A stretch of DNA of 64,000 nt from assembly GCF_018736085.1 (NCBI RefSeq), contig NZ_CP076134.1, positions 2,614,501 to 2,678,500 on the forward strand, read 5' to 3'. Made by a program: the position numbers and the translations under genes. This document shows positions 48,368 to 57,541 of this stretch, one piece after another (position 1 is the first letter of the stretch; the number at the start of each line of letters is the position of its first letter). The DNA is from Bradyrhizobium sediminis. Its GTDB lineage: Bacteria; Pseudomonadota; Alphaproteobacteria; Rhizobiales; Xanthobacteraceae. Below the pieces are notes generated by a model that did not search any database, was not told where the DNA came from, and was given only the letters and a program-made list of their open reading frames with translations.

Positions 48368-48380
48368 CCCGCGCCGAACG

Positions 48381-48623
48381 TCAGACCTTCTTCTTTTTCG
48401 GCTTGATGGTGGTGACCTTGTAGACGGCACCGGTCCTGTCATAGGTCATCCATTCTCCGGTTTGCTCACCTTCTGAGAAGGTGCCGGACCGCAGCCGCAC
48501 ACCGTCCTTGCGGAACCATTCCCAATAACCGGTGGGGACGCCGCCAACGGTCTGTCCTCGCGCCCAGATGCTGCCGTCCCTGTGATACTGAATATGTGGC
48601 TCGGGTTTGGGTCTTTTCGCCAT
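48381..48623 (-). CDS. Small MORN-repeat-like protein
   Basis: 80 residues (MAKRPKPEPHIQYHRDGSIW). Two to three short MORN-like units are visible: YHRDGSIWARGQTVGGVPTG, YWEWFRKDGVRLRSGTFSEG and EWMTYDRTGAVYKV. The C-terminus is lysine-rich. Similar to YwqK-type antitoxin-like proteins, but no toxin is adjacent. GGAAGG lies 5 bases before ATG 48623. Divergent from parC. Confidence 0.8.
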   Translation of the reverse strand: MAKRPKPEPHIQYHRDGSIWARGQTVGGVPTGYWEWFRKDGVRLRSGTFSEGEQTGEWMTYDRTGAVYKVTTIKPKKKKV

Positions 48624-48700
48624 CAAAACCTTCCCGCGAAAGCGCAAGGGAACATGATTCATTTCTTGCCCGATTCGCCTCAAAAGTTTAACCCGTCCCC

Positions 48701-50953
48701 ATGGGAAAACGACTGATTCCGCCGGAACCGGCTGAAATTCACGAGGTCATGCTGCGCGACGCGCTCGAGGAGCGCTACCTCGCCTATGCGCTCTCCACCA
48801 TCATGCACCGCGCGCTGCCGGACGCCCGCGACGGGTTGAAACCGGTGCACCGGCGCATCCTCTACGGCATGCGGCTGTTACGGCTCGATCCGGGCACGCC
48901 GTTCAAGAAATCGGCGAAGATCGTCGGCGACGTGATGGGCTCGTTCCATCCGCACGGCGATCAATCGATCTACGACGCGCTGGTGCGCCTGGCACAGGAT
49001 TTTTCCTCACGCTATCCGCTGGTCGACGGCCAGGGCAATTTCGGCAATATCGACGGCGATAATCCCGCCGCCTACCGCTACACCGAAGCCCGCATGACCG
49101 AGGTCGCGCGGCTTTTGCTCGAAGGCATCGACGAGGACGGCGTCGAGTTCCGCGCCAATTACGACGGCCAGTCGAAAGAGCCGGTCGTGCTGCCCGGCGG
49201 TTTTCCGAACCTGCTCGCCAATGGTGCGCAGGGCATCGCGGTCGGCATGGCGACCTCGATCCCGCCGCACAATGCGGCCGAGCTGTGCGACGCAGCACTT
49301 CATCTGATCGACAAGCCCGAGGCGAAATCGAAGACGCTGCTGAAATGGGTCAAGGGTCCGGATTTCCCGACCGGCGGCATCATCGTCGATTCCAAGGAGA
49401 GCATCGCGGAAGCCTATATGACCGGGCGCGGCTCGTTCCGCACCCGCGCCAAATGGATCCAGGAAGAGGGCGCCCGCGGCACCTGGGTCGTGGTCATATC
49501 AGAGATTCCCTGGCTGGTGCAGAAGTCGCGGCTGGTCGAGAAGATCGCCGAACTGCTCAACGAGAAGAAGCTGCCGCTGGTCGGCGACGTCCGCGACGAA
49601 TCCGCCGAAGACATCCGGCTCGTGATCGAACCGAAGTCCCGGGCCGTCGACCCTGAACTGCTGATGGAGTCGCTGTTCAAGCTGACCGAACTGGAGAGCC
49701 GGATTCCCCTGAACCTCAACGTGCTGGTGAAGGGCCGCATCCCCAAGGTGCTCGGCCTTGCCGAGTGCCTGCGCGAATGGCTCGATCATCTGCGCGACGT
49801 GCTGCTGCGCCGCTCCAACTACCGCAAGGAGCAGATCGAGCACCGGCTCGAAGTGCTCGGCGGCTACCTGATCGCGTATCTGAACATCGACAAGGTGATC
49901 AAGATCATCCGTACCGAGGATGAGCCGAAGCCGGCGCTGATCAAGGCGTTCAAGCTCACGGAGATCCAGGCCGACGCCATCCTCAACATGCGGCTGCGGT
50001 CCTTGCGCAAGCTCGAGGAATTCGAGATCCGCACCGAGGACAAAAATCTTCGCGCCGAATTGAAGGGCATCAAGGCGATGCTCGGCTCCGAGGCCGAGCA
50101 GTGGTCCAAGATTGGCGAGCAGGTCCGCAATGTTCGCGACATCTTCGGGCCCAAGACGCCGCTCGGCAAGCGCCGCACCCAATTCGCCGACGCGCCAGAG
50201 CACGATCTTGCTGCGATCGAGGAAGCCTTCGTCGAGCGCGAGCCGGTCACGGTCGTCGTTTCCGAGAAGGGCTGGGTCCGCACGCTGAAGGGCCACGTCG
50301 CCGATCTCTCGGGGTTGACCTTCAAGACCGACGACAAGCTCGGTCAGGCGTTCTTCGCCGAGACCACGTCAAAGCTCTTGTTGTTCGCGACCAGCGGCAA
50401 ATTTTATTCGCTCGACGTCGCCAAATTGCCGGGCGGCCGCGGCCATGGCGAGCCGATCCGGATGTTCATCGACATGGACCAGGACGCCGCGATCGTGTCG
50501 CTGTTCGTCAACAAGGGCGGCCGCAAATTCCTGATCGCGAGCCTGGAAGGGCAGGGCTTCGTCGTCAACGAAGACGATTGCGTCAGTAATACCCGCAAGG
50601 GCAAGCAGGTGCTGAACGTCGAGATGCCGAACGAGGCCTGCGCGATCGCGACCGTGTCGGGCGACACCGTTGCCGTGATCGGCACCAACCACAAGATGGT
50701 GCTGTTCCCGCTCGAACAGGTGCCGGAGATGGCGCGCGGCCGCGGCGTGCGGCTGCAAAAATACACCAGCGCTTCGCTGTCGGATGTCGCCACGTTCGAG
50801 TCGAAAGCCGGTCTCACCTGGAAGGATTCGGCCGGGCGCGAGCAGAGCCTGAGCTGGAAGGAACTGTCCGACTGGCGCGGCAACCGCGCCGACGCCGGCC
50901 GTCTTGCGCACGGCCTGCCGAAGTCGAACAAGTTCAACCGCGGCGTGGAGTGA
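48701..50953 (+). CDS. parC: DNA topoisomerase IV subunit A
   Basis: 750 residues. It decatenates daughter chromosomes together with ParE (not in this window). The active-site tyrosine is Y127 in [10 protein letters not shown]; the quinolone-determining stretch reads [18 protein letters not shown] with Ser81 at the sensitive position. The shorter C-terminal beta-pinwheel lacks the GyrA box, supporting ParC over GyrA. Confidence 0.95.
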   Translation: MGKRLIPPEPAEIHEVMLRDALEERYLAYALSTIMHRALPDARDGLKPVHRRILYGMRLLRLDPGTPFKKSAKIVGDVMGSFHPHGDQSIYDALVRLAQDFSSRYPLVDGQGNFGNIDGDNPAAYRYTEARMTEVARLLLEGIDEDGVEFRANYDGQSKEPVVLPGGFPNLLANGAQGIAVGMATSIPPHNAAELCDAALHLIDKPEAKSKTLLKWVKGPDFPTGGIIVDSKESIAEAYMTGRGSFRTRAKWIQEEGARGTWVVVISEIPWLVQKSRLVEKIAELLNEKKLPLVGDVRDESAEDIRLVIEPKSRAVDPELLMESLFKLTELESRIPLNLNVLVKGRIPKVLGLAECLREWLDHLRDVLLRRSNYRKEQIEHRLEVLGGYLIAYLNIDKVIKIIRTEDEPKPALIKAFKLTEIQADAILNMRLRSLRKLEEFEIRTEDKNLRAELKGIKAMLGSEAEQWSKIGEQVRNVRDIFGPKTPLGKRRTQFADAPEHDLAAIEEAFVEREPVTVVVSEKGWVRTLKGHVADLSGLTFKTDDKLGQAFFAETTSKLLLFATSGKFYSLDVAKLPGGRGHGEPIRMFIDMDQDAAIVSLFVNKGGRKFLIASLEGQGFVVNEDDCVSNTRKGKQVLNVEMPNEACAIATVSGDTVAVIGTNHKMVLFPLEQVPEMARGRGVRLQKYTSASLSDVATFESKAGLTWKDSAGREQSLSWKELSDWRGNRADAGRLAHGLPKSNKFNRGVE

Positions 50954-50962
50954 TTTCTTAGT

Positions 50963-51076
50963 CGTCACTGCGAACGCAGGGACCCATACGCCGTGGCCTA
51001 TCATTTACGCGCTGTGGCCAGCGTCTTTCCTATCGGAATCGCTGGCGGTTATGGGTCCCTGCGTTCGCAGGGACGA
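50963..51076. repeat. Long inverted repeat after parC
   Basis: TGCGAACGCAGGGACCCATA at 50969-50988 is repeated exactly in reverse complement at 51050-51069, with a 61-base centre and outer GTC/GAC ends. The centre contains CGCTGTGGCCAGCG, a small hairpin. It can serve as terminator for parC and is a separate dispersed-repeat type (family D). Confidence 0.75.
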
Positions 51077-51170
51077 CGAATGTGATCGCCTCCGTAATAG
51101 TATTCGCCACTTCACGCGCGCTATAATCGCAAGCGGCCGAACCGAACGGCCCTGCAACGGTTATCCCGGA

Positions 51171-52097
51171 ATGGCCCACCACCACGATCACTCCCACCCG
51201 CACGATCACGCCGGGCACAGCCATGCGCCCGACAATTTCGGCTTCGCATTCGCGGTCGGCATTGCGCTCAATACCGCCTTCCTCGCGGCGGAGCTGGTGT
51301 TCGGCTATGCCGCGAACTCGCTGGCGCTGATCTCGGACGCGGTTCACAATTTCTCCGACGTGATCGCGCTCATGCTGGCATGGGCCGCCGGATGGCTGGC
51401 GCGCCGGCGGCCGACGCCGCAGCATACTTACGGCTACCGGCGCGCCTCGATCCTCGCTGCGCTGGTGAATGCCGGGCTGCTGCTGATCGCGGTCGGCGCC
51501 ATTGCGGTGGAGGCCATCGACCGCATCAGGGAGCCCGCCGAGGTCGCGGGGCGAACCGTGGTTTGGGTTGCGGCGCTCGGCATCGTCGTGAACGGCGCCA
51601 CTGCACTCCTGTTCATGCGCGGCCGTCATGGCGATCTCAATATCCGCGGGGCCTTCCTGCACATGGCGGCGGACGCCGGCGTTTCCCTCGGCGTGGTGGT
51701 CGCGGCCTTCGCGATCATGCTGACGGGGTGGCTGTGGATCGATCCCGCGATCAGCCTTGCCATCGCAGCCGTGGTGCTGGCGAGCGGCTGGGGGCTGGCC
51801 CGCGACAGCGTCAATCTCGCGCTGGACGGCGTGCCCAAGGGCATCGAACTGGCTGACGTGAAGGATTATCTCGGCCGGCTCGAAGGCGTCACCGAAGTGC
51901 ACGATCTCCACGTCTGGGCGATGAGCACGAACGAAACCGCGCTGACCGCGCATCTGGTGCGGCCCGGCGGCTACGACGATGAATTCCTGCATCATGTCTG
52001 CGCGGAACTCTCGCACCGCTTCGACATCCACCATGCGACACTGCAGATCGAGGCCGGCAGCGACGCCTGCAAGCTGGCGCCGGCGGAAGTGGTGTAG
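51171..52097 (+). CDS. Cation diffusion facilitator (zinc/cobalt/cadmium exporter)
   Basis: 308 residues. A histidine-rich N-terminus (MAHHHDHSHPHDHAGHSHAP) precedes six membrane helices with the zinc site DAVHNFSD in TM2 and HMAADAG in TM5, and a cytoplasmic ferredoxin-like domain with HDLHVWAM. This is the CzcD/ZitB branch of proton-driven metal efflux. It stands alone between two repeat regions and precedes a chromate-resistance locus on the other strand. Confidence 0.92.
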   Translation: MAHHHDHSHPHDHAGHSHAPDNFGFAFAVGIALNTAFLAAELVFGYAANSLALISDAVHNFSDVIALMLAWAAGWLARRRPTPQHTYGYRRASILAALVNAGLLLIAVGAIAVEAIDRIREPAEVAGRTVVWVAALGIVVNGATALLFMRGRHGDLNIRGAFLHMAADAGVSLGVVVAAFAIMLTGWLWIDPAISLAIAAVVLASGWGLARDSVNLALDGVPKGIELADVKDYLGRLEGVTEVHDLHVWAMSTNETALTAHLVRPGGYDDEFLHHVCAELSHRFDIHHATLQIEAGSDACKLAPAEVV

Positions 52098-52416
52098 GAA
52101 TGCAAGGCGGGTGAGCCGGGCCGCGACAAAGTAACCCGACGGGCAAATTTCCACTTAACCCGTCGGGCAAATCAGCACTACGACTCCGCGTGTCTCACCC
52201 GATGAGGGGCGGATCGCGATCGTCACGAACGCGCGGTGGGATGCGGTGGACGCGGAAGTTGCGACTGACGAGCGTGACTCGAGCGGACGGTGAAATCGTG
52301 TGGTTCTGACAGCCTCTGGGTTGGCGTCAAGTTGGCGGGAAGCAAAACGTCCCGCGGACGACGGTGACAAGCAAATCCTGATCGCCGGGAAGAGCACCTA
52401 TAATCCGTAAACCACT

Positions 52417-52529
52417 GCGCAGGGAAGGCCGGGATGCCTCCGCTGAACCTGTATGCTCGTGTGCGCATCTCTTTGTGCAATCTTGCACACGAGACCGCGG
52501 GTGCAGCGTGCACCCGGTCTTCCCTGCGC
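52417..52529. repeat. Nested three-stem structured element
   Basis: The outer arms 52417-52433 and 52513-52529 are 17 bases with one mismatch. Inside lie CTCGTGTGC (52456-52464) with GCACACGAG (52485-52493), exact, and GGGTGCA (52499-52505) with TGCACCC (52509-52515), exact. The last stem shares bases with the outer right arm, so alternative folds are possible. Confidence 0.6.
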
Positions 52530-52638
52530 CCTCTTCTTTCAGGAGGGCGTCCATCGACGCAAAGCTCGGGCGCATCGCGCCGCGAGAATGCGGACGCATA
52601 TCTCCAGCTGTTTGATAATTGAATCGGAAACTCTCCCC

Positions 52639-52726
52639 GTCATTGCGAGGAGCGCTTGCGACGAAGCAATCCAGCTTTCGCTGTCGCTTCGCAAGAGCTG
52701 GATTGCTTCGCTTCGCTCGCAATGAC
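52639..52726. repeat. Composite palindromic repeat, family B
   Basis: 88 bases with GTCATTGCGAG and CTCGCAATGAC ends and internal matched GAAGCAATCCAGCT/AGCTGGATTGCTTC segments. Same family as 15446 and 37709. It lies upstream of the chrA end, outside genes. Confidence 0.78.
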
Positions 52727-52851
52727 GTTGATAGAGCCGTAAGGCGAATTAGTCCCGAAGCCCGGATGGAGCGCTTGCGAAATCCGGGGCCGGCTTGACG
52801 CGCTTTCCCGGATTGCGCCGTCGTCCGGTGCTTGCGCCGACCCACAAGATC

Positions 52852-54246
52852 TCAAATCACCCCCGCCAGCCGCAGCAGTACCCCGGCGGCGCACGAGCCT
52901 GCCAGCACCGTCAGCATGCCCAGGTTGAAGCGGAAGATCGCGGTCGCAGCCGCGATCGCCAGGACCAGCGCGGCAAGGTCGACGCTCGACCACACCGGCC
53001 TGTCGAACGACAGCCCGAACGATCGCACAGGCGAGGTCTCGCGGAACACCGTGTGCAGCGAGAACCAGATCGACAGATTGAGGATCACGCCGACCACGGC
53101 CGCGGTGATCGCGCCGAGCGCGCCGGCCAGTCCCTTGTTGCCCCTGAGTGTCTCGACATAGGGCGCGCCGAGAAAGATCCAGAGGAAGCAGGGCGTAAAC
53201 GTGACCCAGGTCGCCAGCAGGCCGCCGAGCGTACCCGCCAGGACGGGCGACAGCGTGCCGGGGTCGCGGAAGGCGGCCATGAAGCCGACGAACTGCAGCA
53301 CCATGATCAGCGGACCCGGCGTGGTCTCGGCCATCCCCAAGCCGTCGAGCATCTCGCGCGGCTGCAGCCAGTGATAGTGTTCGACCGCCTGCTGCGCGAC
53401 ATAGGCCAGCACCGCATAGGCGCCGCCGAACGTCACCATCGCCATCTTGCTGAAGAACAGGGCGATCTGGCTGAACACATTGGCCTGGCCGAACGCGATC
53501 AGCAGGGCCGCGACCGGCACCAGCCACAGCAATAGCCAGACCGCGCTGACCTTCAGGGCGCGCGAAATGCTGGGGCGGACATGGTCGGGCAATTCCTCGC
53601 CGAGCATGCTGTCGACGGCGGCGCCATTCGTGCCGCCGCCGTGCCCGACCGCGGCGAATTCGCTCCGTCCTGCCTTGGCGCCGGCATATCCGATCAGGCC
53701 GGCGGCGATGATGATGGCCGGGAACGGTACGTCGAAAAAGAAAATCGCGATGAAGGCGATGGCCGCGAGCGCAATCATGATCCGGTTGCGCAGCGCGCGT
53801 TTGCCGACGCGGAATACGGCCTGGATCACGATCGCCAGCACCGCGGCCTTCAGCCCGAAGAACAGCGCCTCGACGAGGCCGAGCTTGCCGAAGAGGGCGT
53901 AAATATAGCTCAGCCCCATGATGGCGATGATGCCGGGCAGGATGAACAGGCCGCCGGCCATGATGCCGCCGGCGGTGCGGTGCAGGAGCCAGCCGATATA
54001 GGTGGCGAGCTGCTGCGCCTCGGGGCCGGGCAGCAGCATGCAGTAGTTCAGCGCATGCAGGAACCGGCTTTCCGAAATCCAGTTCTTTTCCTCGACCAGG
54101 ATGCGGTGCATCACCGCGATCTGCCCGGCGGGGCCGCCGAAGCTCAGCACCGCCACCCGTACCCAGACCCGAAAGGCCTCGCCGAAGCTGATGCCGTGAC
54201 CGGTATCGGCTCCGGCGGGCTTCTCATTCGTTGCGATATCGATCAC
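52852..54246 (-). CDS. chrA: Chromate transporter ChrA, two-domain form
   Basis: 464 residues with duplicated CHR halves. FGGPAGQIAVMHRILVEEKNW and LPGPEAQQLATYIGW lie in the first half; TFGGAYAVLAYVAQQAV and TTPGPLIMVLQFVGF in the second. About 10-13 membrane helices. It exports chromate. The GTG start shares bases with the stop of the rhodanese-ChrB gene (GTGA), so the two are coupled. Confidence 0.94.
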   Translation of the reverse strand: MIDIATNEKPAGADTGHGISFGEAFRVWVRVAVLSFGGPAGQIAVMHRILVEEKNWISESRFLHALNYCMLLPGPEAQQLATYIGWLLHRTAGGIMAGGLFILPGIIAIMGLSYIYALFGKLGLVEALFFGLKAAVLAIVIQAVFRVGKRALRNRIMIALAAIAFIAIFFFDVPFPAIIIAAGLIGYAGAKAGRSEFAAVGHGGGTNGAAVDSMLGEELPDHVRPSISRALKVSAVWLLLWLVPVAALLIAFGQANVFSQIALFFSKMAMVTFGGAYAVLAYVAQQAVEHYHWLQPREMLDGLGMAETTPGPLIMVLQFVGFMAAFRDPGTLSPVLAGTLGGLLATWVTFTPCFLWIFLGAPYVETLRGNKGLAGALGAITAAVVGVILNLSIWFSLHTVFRETSPVRSFGLSFDRPVWSSVDLAALVLAIAAATAIFRFNLGMLTVLAGSCAAGVLLRLAGVI

Positions 54247-55061
54247 GGCCTTGCCTTGTTGGTGGGCCAGTTATGGGTTTCGCCCGACGCATCGCGGCAC
54301 CAGCGATAGAAGGCGTCATAGAGTGTCATGCCGGCCTCGAGTTGCGCGAGGTCGTCATCATAAATCCTGGACAGCCCGAGCGAAGCCGCCAATAGCCCCG
54401 GCGCTTCCGGACAGAGATCGAGCCGTCCGGTGTCGGCGGCCCGCACCATCGTCGCCAGCCGCTGCATCGGCGGCGTCGCCAGGCCAAACTCCTCGACCAT
54501 CACGTCGAAGGTACAGAGTTCGCCGCGATGGCTCCAGAACACGTTTTCGATATCGAACGGCACCGCGTTGAAGCGCTCGCCGACCGCGACCACTTCGGAC
54601 GGCGCCACGAACAGGAACACCGCGTTGGGATCGACGAACCTGCGGATCAGCCAGGGGCAGGCGATGCGGTCGATCTTCGGCCGCGCCCGGGTGACCCAGA
54701 CGGTGCGCCCCTGCGCATCGCGCGGGGCTAGCTTAGCCGCAGGTACCAAAGGAAGCTTCGCCGTCTTCCAGCCCTCGAAGCCGTCCTCAAGCGCTTCGGC
54801 GGAAACGCCGACATGGCGCAGCCAGGCCGCGGTGCCCTCGGAGAGTTTCAGGCCGCGCTGGCAGATGACGATGGCCGAACGGCCGGAATATTCCCCGCCC
54901 CAGTCGGCGGCGTCCTGATGGCTTCGCCTGACCGCGCCGGGAATGAGCCGCGGATCGGCGGCAAAGTCCTCGTCGGTGCGAACGTCGATCAGGGCAGGGG
55001 TGTTCGCCGTGCCGATCAGCCGAGCAAGTTTGTCTGATGATATGGTTGTGAATGATGACAT
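54243..55061 (-). CDS. chrB: Rhodanese-ChrB fusion, chromate resistance protein
   Basis: 272 residues. The N-terminal rhodanese domain (about 1-105) has ALIDVRTDEDF and a possible active-site cysteine C67 in VICQRGLK. The C-terminal ChrB domain (about 116-265) carries RPKIDRIACPWLIRRFVDP and FDVMVEEFGL. ChrB proteins sense or process chromate; the fused sulfurtransferase suggests thiol or sulfane sulfur is used in the response. Only the MSSFTTISSD start is supported; the longer frame to 55985 runs antisense through the TauE gene. Coupled to chrA by the stop/start overlap. Confidence 0.88.
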   Translation of the reverse strand: MSSFTTISSDKLARLIGTANTPALIDVRTDEDFAADPRLIPGAVRRSHQDAADWGGEYSGRSAIVICQRGLKLSEGTAAWLRHVGVSAEALEDGFEGWKTAKLPLVPAAKLAPRDAQGRTVWVTRARPKIDRIACPWLIRRFVDPNAVFLFVAPSEVVAVGERFNAVPFDIENVFWSHRGELCTFDVMVEEFGLATPPMQRLATMVRAADTGRLDLCPEAPGLLAASLGLSRIYDDDLAQLEAGMTLYDAFYRWCRDASGETHNWPTNKARP

Positions 55062-55143
55062 GGAGGCGCCCTCGCAAGAGATACGGGACGCGATACTTGG
55101 GCATGTCGCCTCGTGGGGAGATCGCAAAATCCCCATAAGCTGC

Positions 55144-55172
55144 CAAATAAGCGAACCGGCGCGGGCTGTCAA
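55144..55172 (-). promoter_or_regulatory. Candidate chrB-chrA promoter
   Basis: On the minus strand a perfect TTGACA (55167-55172) is followed after 17 bases by TATTTG (55144-55149). The -35 and spacing are good and the -10 is weak. The leader of about 75 bases contains a GGGGA/TCCCC hairpin. Confidence 0.4.
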
Positions 55173-55201
55173 TGCGCTCGCCGGCTCGCTGTCGGGCAAT
55201 T

Positions 55202-55933
55202 CTAGATGATCAGAAACACTCCCGACGCCAGCAGGAGCACCAGCACGACCTTGCGGAACGCTGCCTCGTCGAGGCGGCCGAACAGTTTCAGGCCAAGCCA
55301 GGTGCCGGCGAGCAAAGCGGGCAGACCCACCAAAAACAATTTGATGGTGTCCGGCGTGATCGCGCCCTTGGCGCCGATCCACAGCGCACTCATCAGGAAG
55401 GTGGCGACGGCCACCGGCTGGAACACCGTGCGCTGCACGTCCTTGGGCCAGCCGCGCAAGCCGCACCAGATGGTGACGAGAATTCCGGCCAGTCCCGTGA
55501 TGCCGCCGAGCATGCCGTTGAGGAAACCGGCGGCGGCATCGGCCGCGGCGCCGCCCGCCTTGACCGGCGCAATCGCGGGACGCAACAGCGCATAGAGGCT
55601 GTAGAGAACGAGAAATGCGCCGACGCCTGCGCGGACATGCGCCGGATTGGCCCAGGTCAGGATGCTGACGCCGACGGGGACGCCGAGCGCGGCACCGAGT
55701 ACGAACGGCCAGAGTTTGGTCCAGTCCAGGCTCGTGCGCAGTTTCCAGACCGCGTAGCCCTGAACGATCAGGCCGAACGCGATGATCAGGGTGGCGGTCT
55801 GCAGCGGAGTGAGGATGTAGAGCCAGATCGAGGCTGCGACCAGCCCGAAGGCGAAGCCGGAGAGGCCCGCGACAAAAGCGCCGGCGAAGGTCGCGACAAC
55901 AAACAGCGGAAGTTCGAGGGATAATCCATCCAT
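55202..55933 (-). CDS. TauE/SafE family sulfite/anion exporter
   Basis: 243 residues with about eight hydrophobic helices and the duplicated TauE/SafE pattern: GAFVAGLSGFAFGLVAASI in the first half and GFLNGMLGGITGLAGILVTIW in the second. Members export sulfite, sulfoacetate or other small anions. It lies upstream of the chromate genes on the same strand, but a promoter candidate between them suggests a separate unit. Confidence 0.87.
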   Translation of the reverse strand: MDGLSLELPLFVVATFAGAFVAGLSGFAFGLVAASIWLYILTPLQTATLIIAFGLIVQGYAVWKLRTSLDWTKLWPFVLGAALGVPVGVSILTWANPAHVRAGVGAFLVLYSLYALLRPAIAPVKAGGAAADAAAGFLNGMLGGITGLAGILVTIWCGLRGWPKDVQRTVFQPVAVATFLMSALWIGAKGAITPDTIKLFLVGLPALLAGTWLGLKLFGRLDEAAFRKVVLVLLLASGVFLII

Positions 55934-56068
55934 GTGCTCGCTCCAAAGAAGGGCGAGCAGCGCTTGAATGGGACCACCATTTCATGGGGAGGCTGCGATG
56001 TCCCCGGCGTCAGGCTACGCCAGTGGCACTCGCGGCTGCAAGGGCTCTCATTGCGGTTCCGTAGCGTG

Positions 56069-56263
56069 TCAGTTTCGCGGAGCGGACACCGGTGGTGGCG
56101 GCGCTATGCCTACGGCCTTCTTCGGCTTCAGCGTACCCAGATAGAACGACAGCCCGGCCACCACGAACAGGGCGACCAGATACACCGCATAGGCTTGCGG
56201 CGGCGTGATCGCCCAGCGCACAAATCCCTTGATGCCGGTGGCCGGCTTGGTGTCGTTTGCCAT
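56069..56263 (-). CDS. Small single-helix membrane protein, 64 residues
   Basis: 64 residues: a polar head MANDTKPATGIKGFVRWAIT, one helix from AYAVYLVALFVVAGLSFYLG, then a proline-rich tail KKAVGIAPPPPVSAP. A proline tail after one helix suggests the C-terminus lies in the periplasm. No clear ribosome site; I know no function. Between the MFS and TauE genes on the same strand. Confidence 0.6.
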   Translation of the reverse strand: MANDTKPATGIKGFVRWAITPPQAYAVYLVALFVVAGLSFYLGTLKPKKAVGIAPPPPVSAPRN

Positions 56264-56320
56264 GCGGTGGTTTTGCTTGAAACGGCGCGCGATGGGAAGG
56301 GAAAATGCGATTCGCTCGGC

Positions 56321-57490
56321 TCAAGACCGCGGCGAGAAGCGTCTGGACCAATAGAGCGCCACCGGACCCAATAAAATACCCGCCGCCAGAACCGAGAACG
56401 CGGCCATCCATGCATTGGCGCTCGACGGTCCGCCAGCAAGATCGAGCGCGACGCCGACGCCCCAGGCGCCGAGCGCCGACAGGCTGAAGCCGACGGTGGA
56501 ATGCATTGCCATGGTCGCGCCGCGATAGTCGGGATGCGCCGCCATCGACATGCCTGACGTCAATGCGCCGGAGTCCGCCGGCACCGTGATCGCGTAGGCC
56601 AGCAGCAGCGGCAGCAGGAACCACGGCGACTTGTCCGCAAACACGCCGATCAGCAGCGCCACGACGGCGGAGGCCAACATCACGATGGTGATGGCGCGAT
56701 GGCGGCCGGCCCGGAGCGCGAATTCGTTGCCGAGAATGCTGGCGGGCATCGCCAGCAGGGAAAAGATCACGCTGACCACGATCGGCGTCAGGAGGGAGGT
56801 GTCCGAATTCTTCATCGCGACGAAGGTCCAGAACGCGACCACCCAGGTCCTGATGCCGTAGAGCTCGAAGCAGTGCGCGCCATAGCCGAGCACGAACCCC
56901 ATCGCCTTGGTGTTGCGGAACACCGGCGCGAAATCCAAGAGGCGCCCCTGCGCCGGCTTGGGCGGAACCGGCCGCAACAAGAGGCAGACCGCCAGCATCA
57001 CGATCGGGCCGAGCGCGGTTACGAAAAACGCGCTGCGCCAGCCAAGACTGTCCGCGACCAGTTGCGACACCAGAAACGACAGCCCGACGCCGAAGGAGAA
57101 GCTGGAAGTGTAGAGCGTGACGGCGCGGGAGGAATCGCCTGATGCGAGGCGGTCGGTCAGCGCCTTGAGGCCGGGCATATAGGCGCCCGCAAATCCGACG
57201 CCCGCGAGGGCGTTGAGCAGCGCGCCCGACCAGAGGCCCGAGGCAAATAGGCCGAACAACAGCGTGCCGAGCGCGCTCAGCGCCGAGCCCGCGATCAGGA
57301 TTTTGCGGGCATCGATGCGGTCGGTCAGCGTCGCCAGCACCGGCACGGCCAGCATGTAGCCGGCGGCGCCCGAGCCCGCCAGCAGGCCGGCCTGCGCGCC
57401 GCTCAGATGCCACTCCGGAATCAGGAAGGCGGCGAGAACAGACGGCACCACGACGTGCGGAAGCAGGCTGCCAAGCTGCCCCACACACAT
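56321..57490 (-). CDS. MFS transporter in the flavoprotein-ArsR unit
   Basis: 389 residues, 12 hydrophobic helices. The loop 2-3 MFS motif appears as ATLTDRIDARKILIAG and the second half has NEFALRAGRHRAITIV. It follows the flavoprotein gene on the same strand, behind the ArsR gene, so it probably exports that operon's substrate or product. A second start candidate is ATT 57523, which would add 11 residues completing TM1 and sits 8 bases from GGGAGG; the ATG at 57490 has no ribosome site. It resembles neither ArsJ (59361) nor ACR3 (62776). Confidence 0.85.
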   Translation of the reverse strand: MCVGQLGSLLPHVVVPSVLAAFLIPEWHLSGAQAGLLAGSGAAGYMLAVPVLATLTDRIDARKILIAGSALSALGTLLFGLFASGLWSGALLNALAGVGFAGAYMPGLKALTDRLASGDSSRAVTLYTSSFSFGVGLSFLVSQLVADSLGWRSAFFVTALGPIVMLAVCLLLRPVPPKPAQGRLLDFAPVFRNTKAMGFVLGYGAHCFELYGIRTWVVAFWTFVAMKNSDTSLLTPIVVSVIFSLLAMPASILGNEFALRAGRHRAITIVMLASAVVALLIGVFADKSPWFLLPLLLAYAITVPADSGALTSGMSMAAHPDYRGATMAMHSTVGFSLSALGAWGVGVALDLAGGPSSANAWMAAFSVLAAGILLGPVALYWSRRFSPRS

Positions 57491-57541
57491 CGCGATGATG
57501 ACGGATCGGCCCTCGAGCGAAATACTGCTAACCTCCCGCGA

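Larger units (their letters stand above)
52098..52851. other. Gene-free, repeat-rich region between two metal-resistance loci
   Basis: 754 bases. It holds an inverted pair CCCGACGGG (52135-52143) and CCCGTCGGG (52159-52167), then about 450 bases that look like the interspersed non-coding sequence I associate with Bradyrhizobium genomes, including the nested structure at 52417-52529, and a family B palindrome at 52639-52726. Short frames here have Arg/Ser-rich low-information sequences, so no gene is called. Confidence 0.5.

Noticed and set aside
52155..52622. Short frames in the spacer between the CDF and chromate genes
   Set aside because: They fall within the structured repeat region, resemble the spurious proteins that such elements produce, and have no supported start.
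37709..52726. Interspersed palindromes as a CRISPR array
   Set aside because: Copies are kilobases apart with no regular spacers and no cas genes.
55062..55985. N-terminal extension of the rhodanese-ChrB frame
   Set aside because: The extension runs through the TauE/SafE gene in another frame and then the gene-free spacer; the rhodanese domain begins at MSSFTTISSD.
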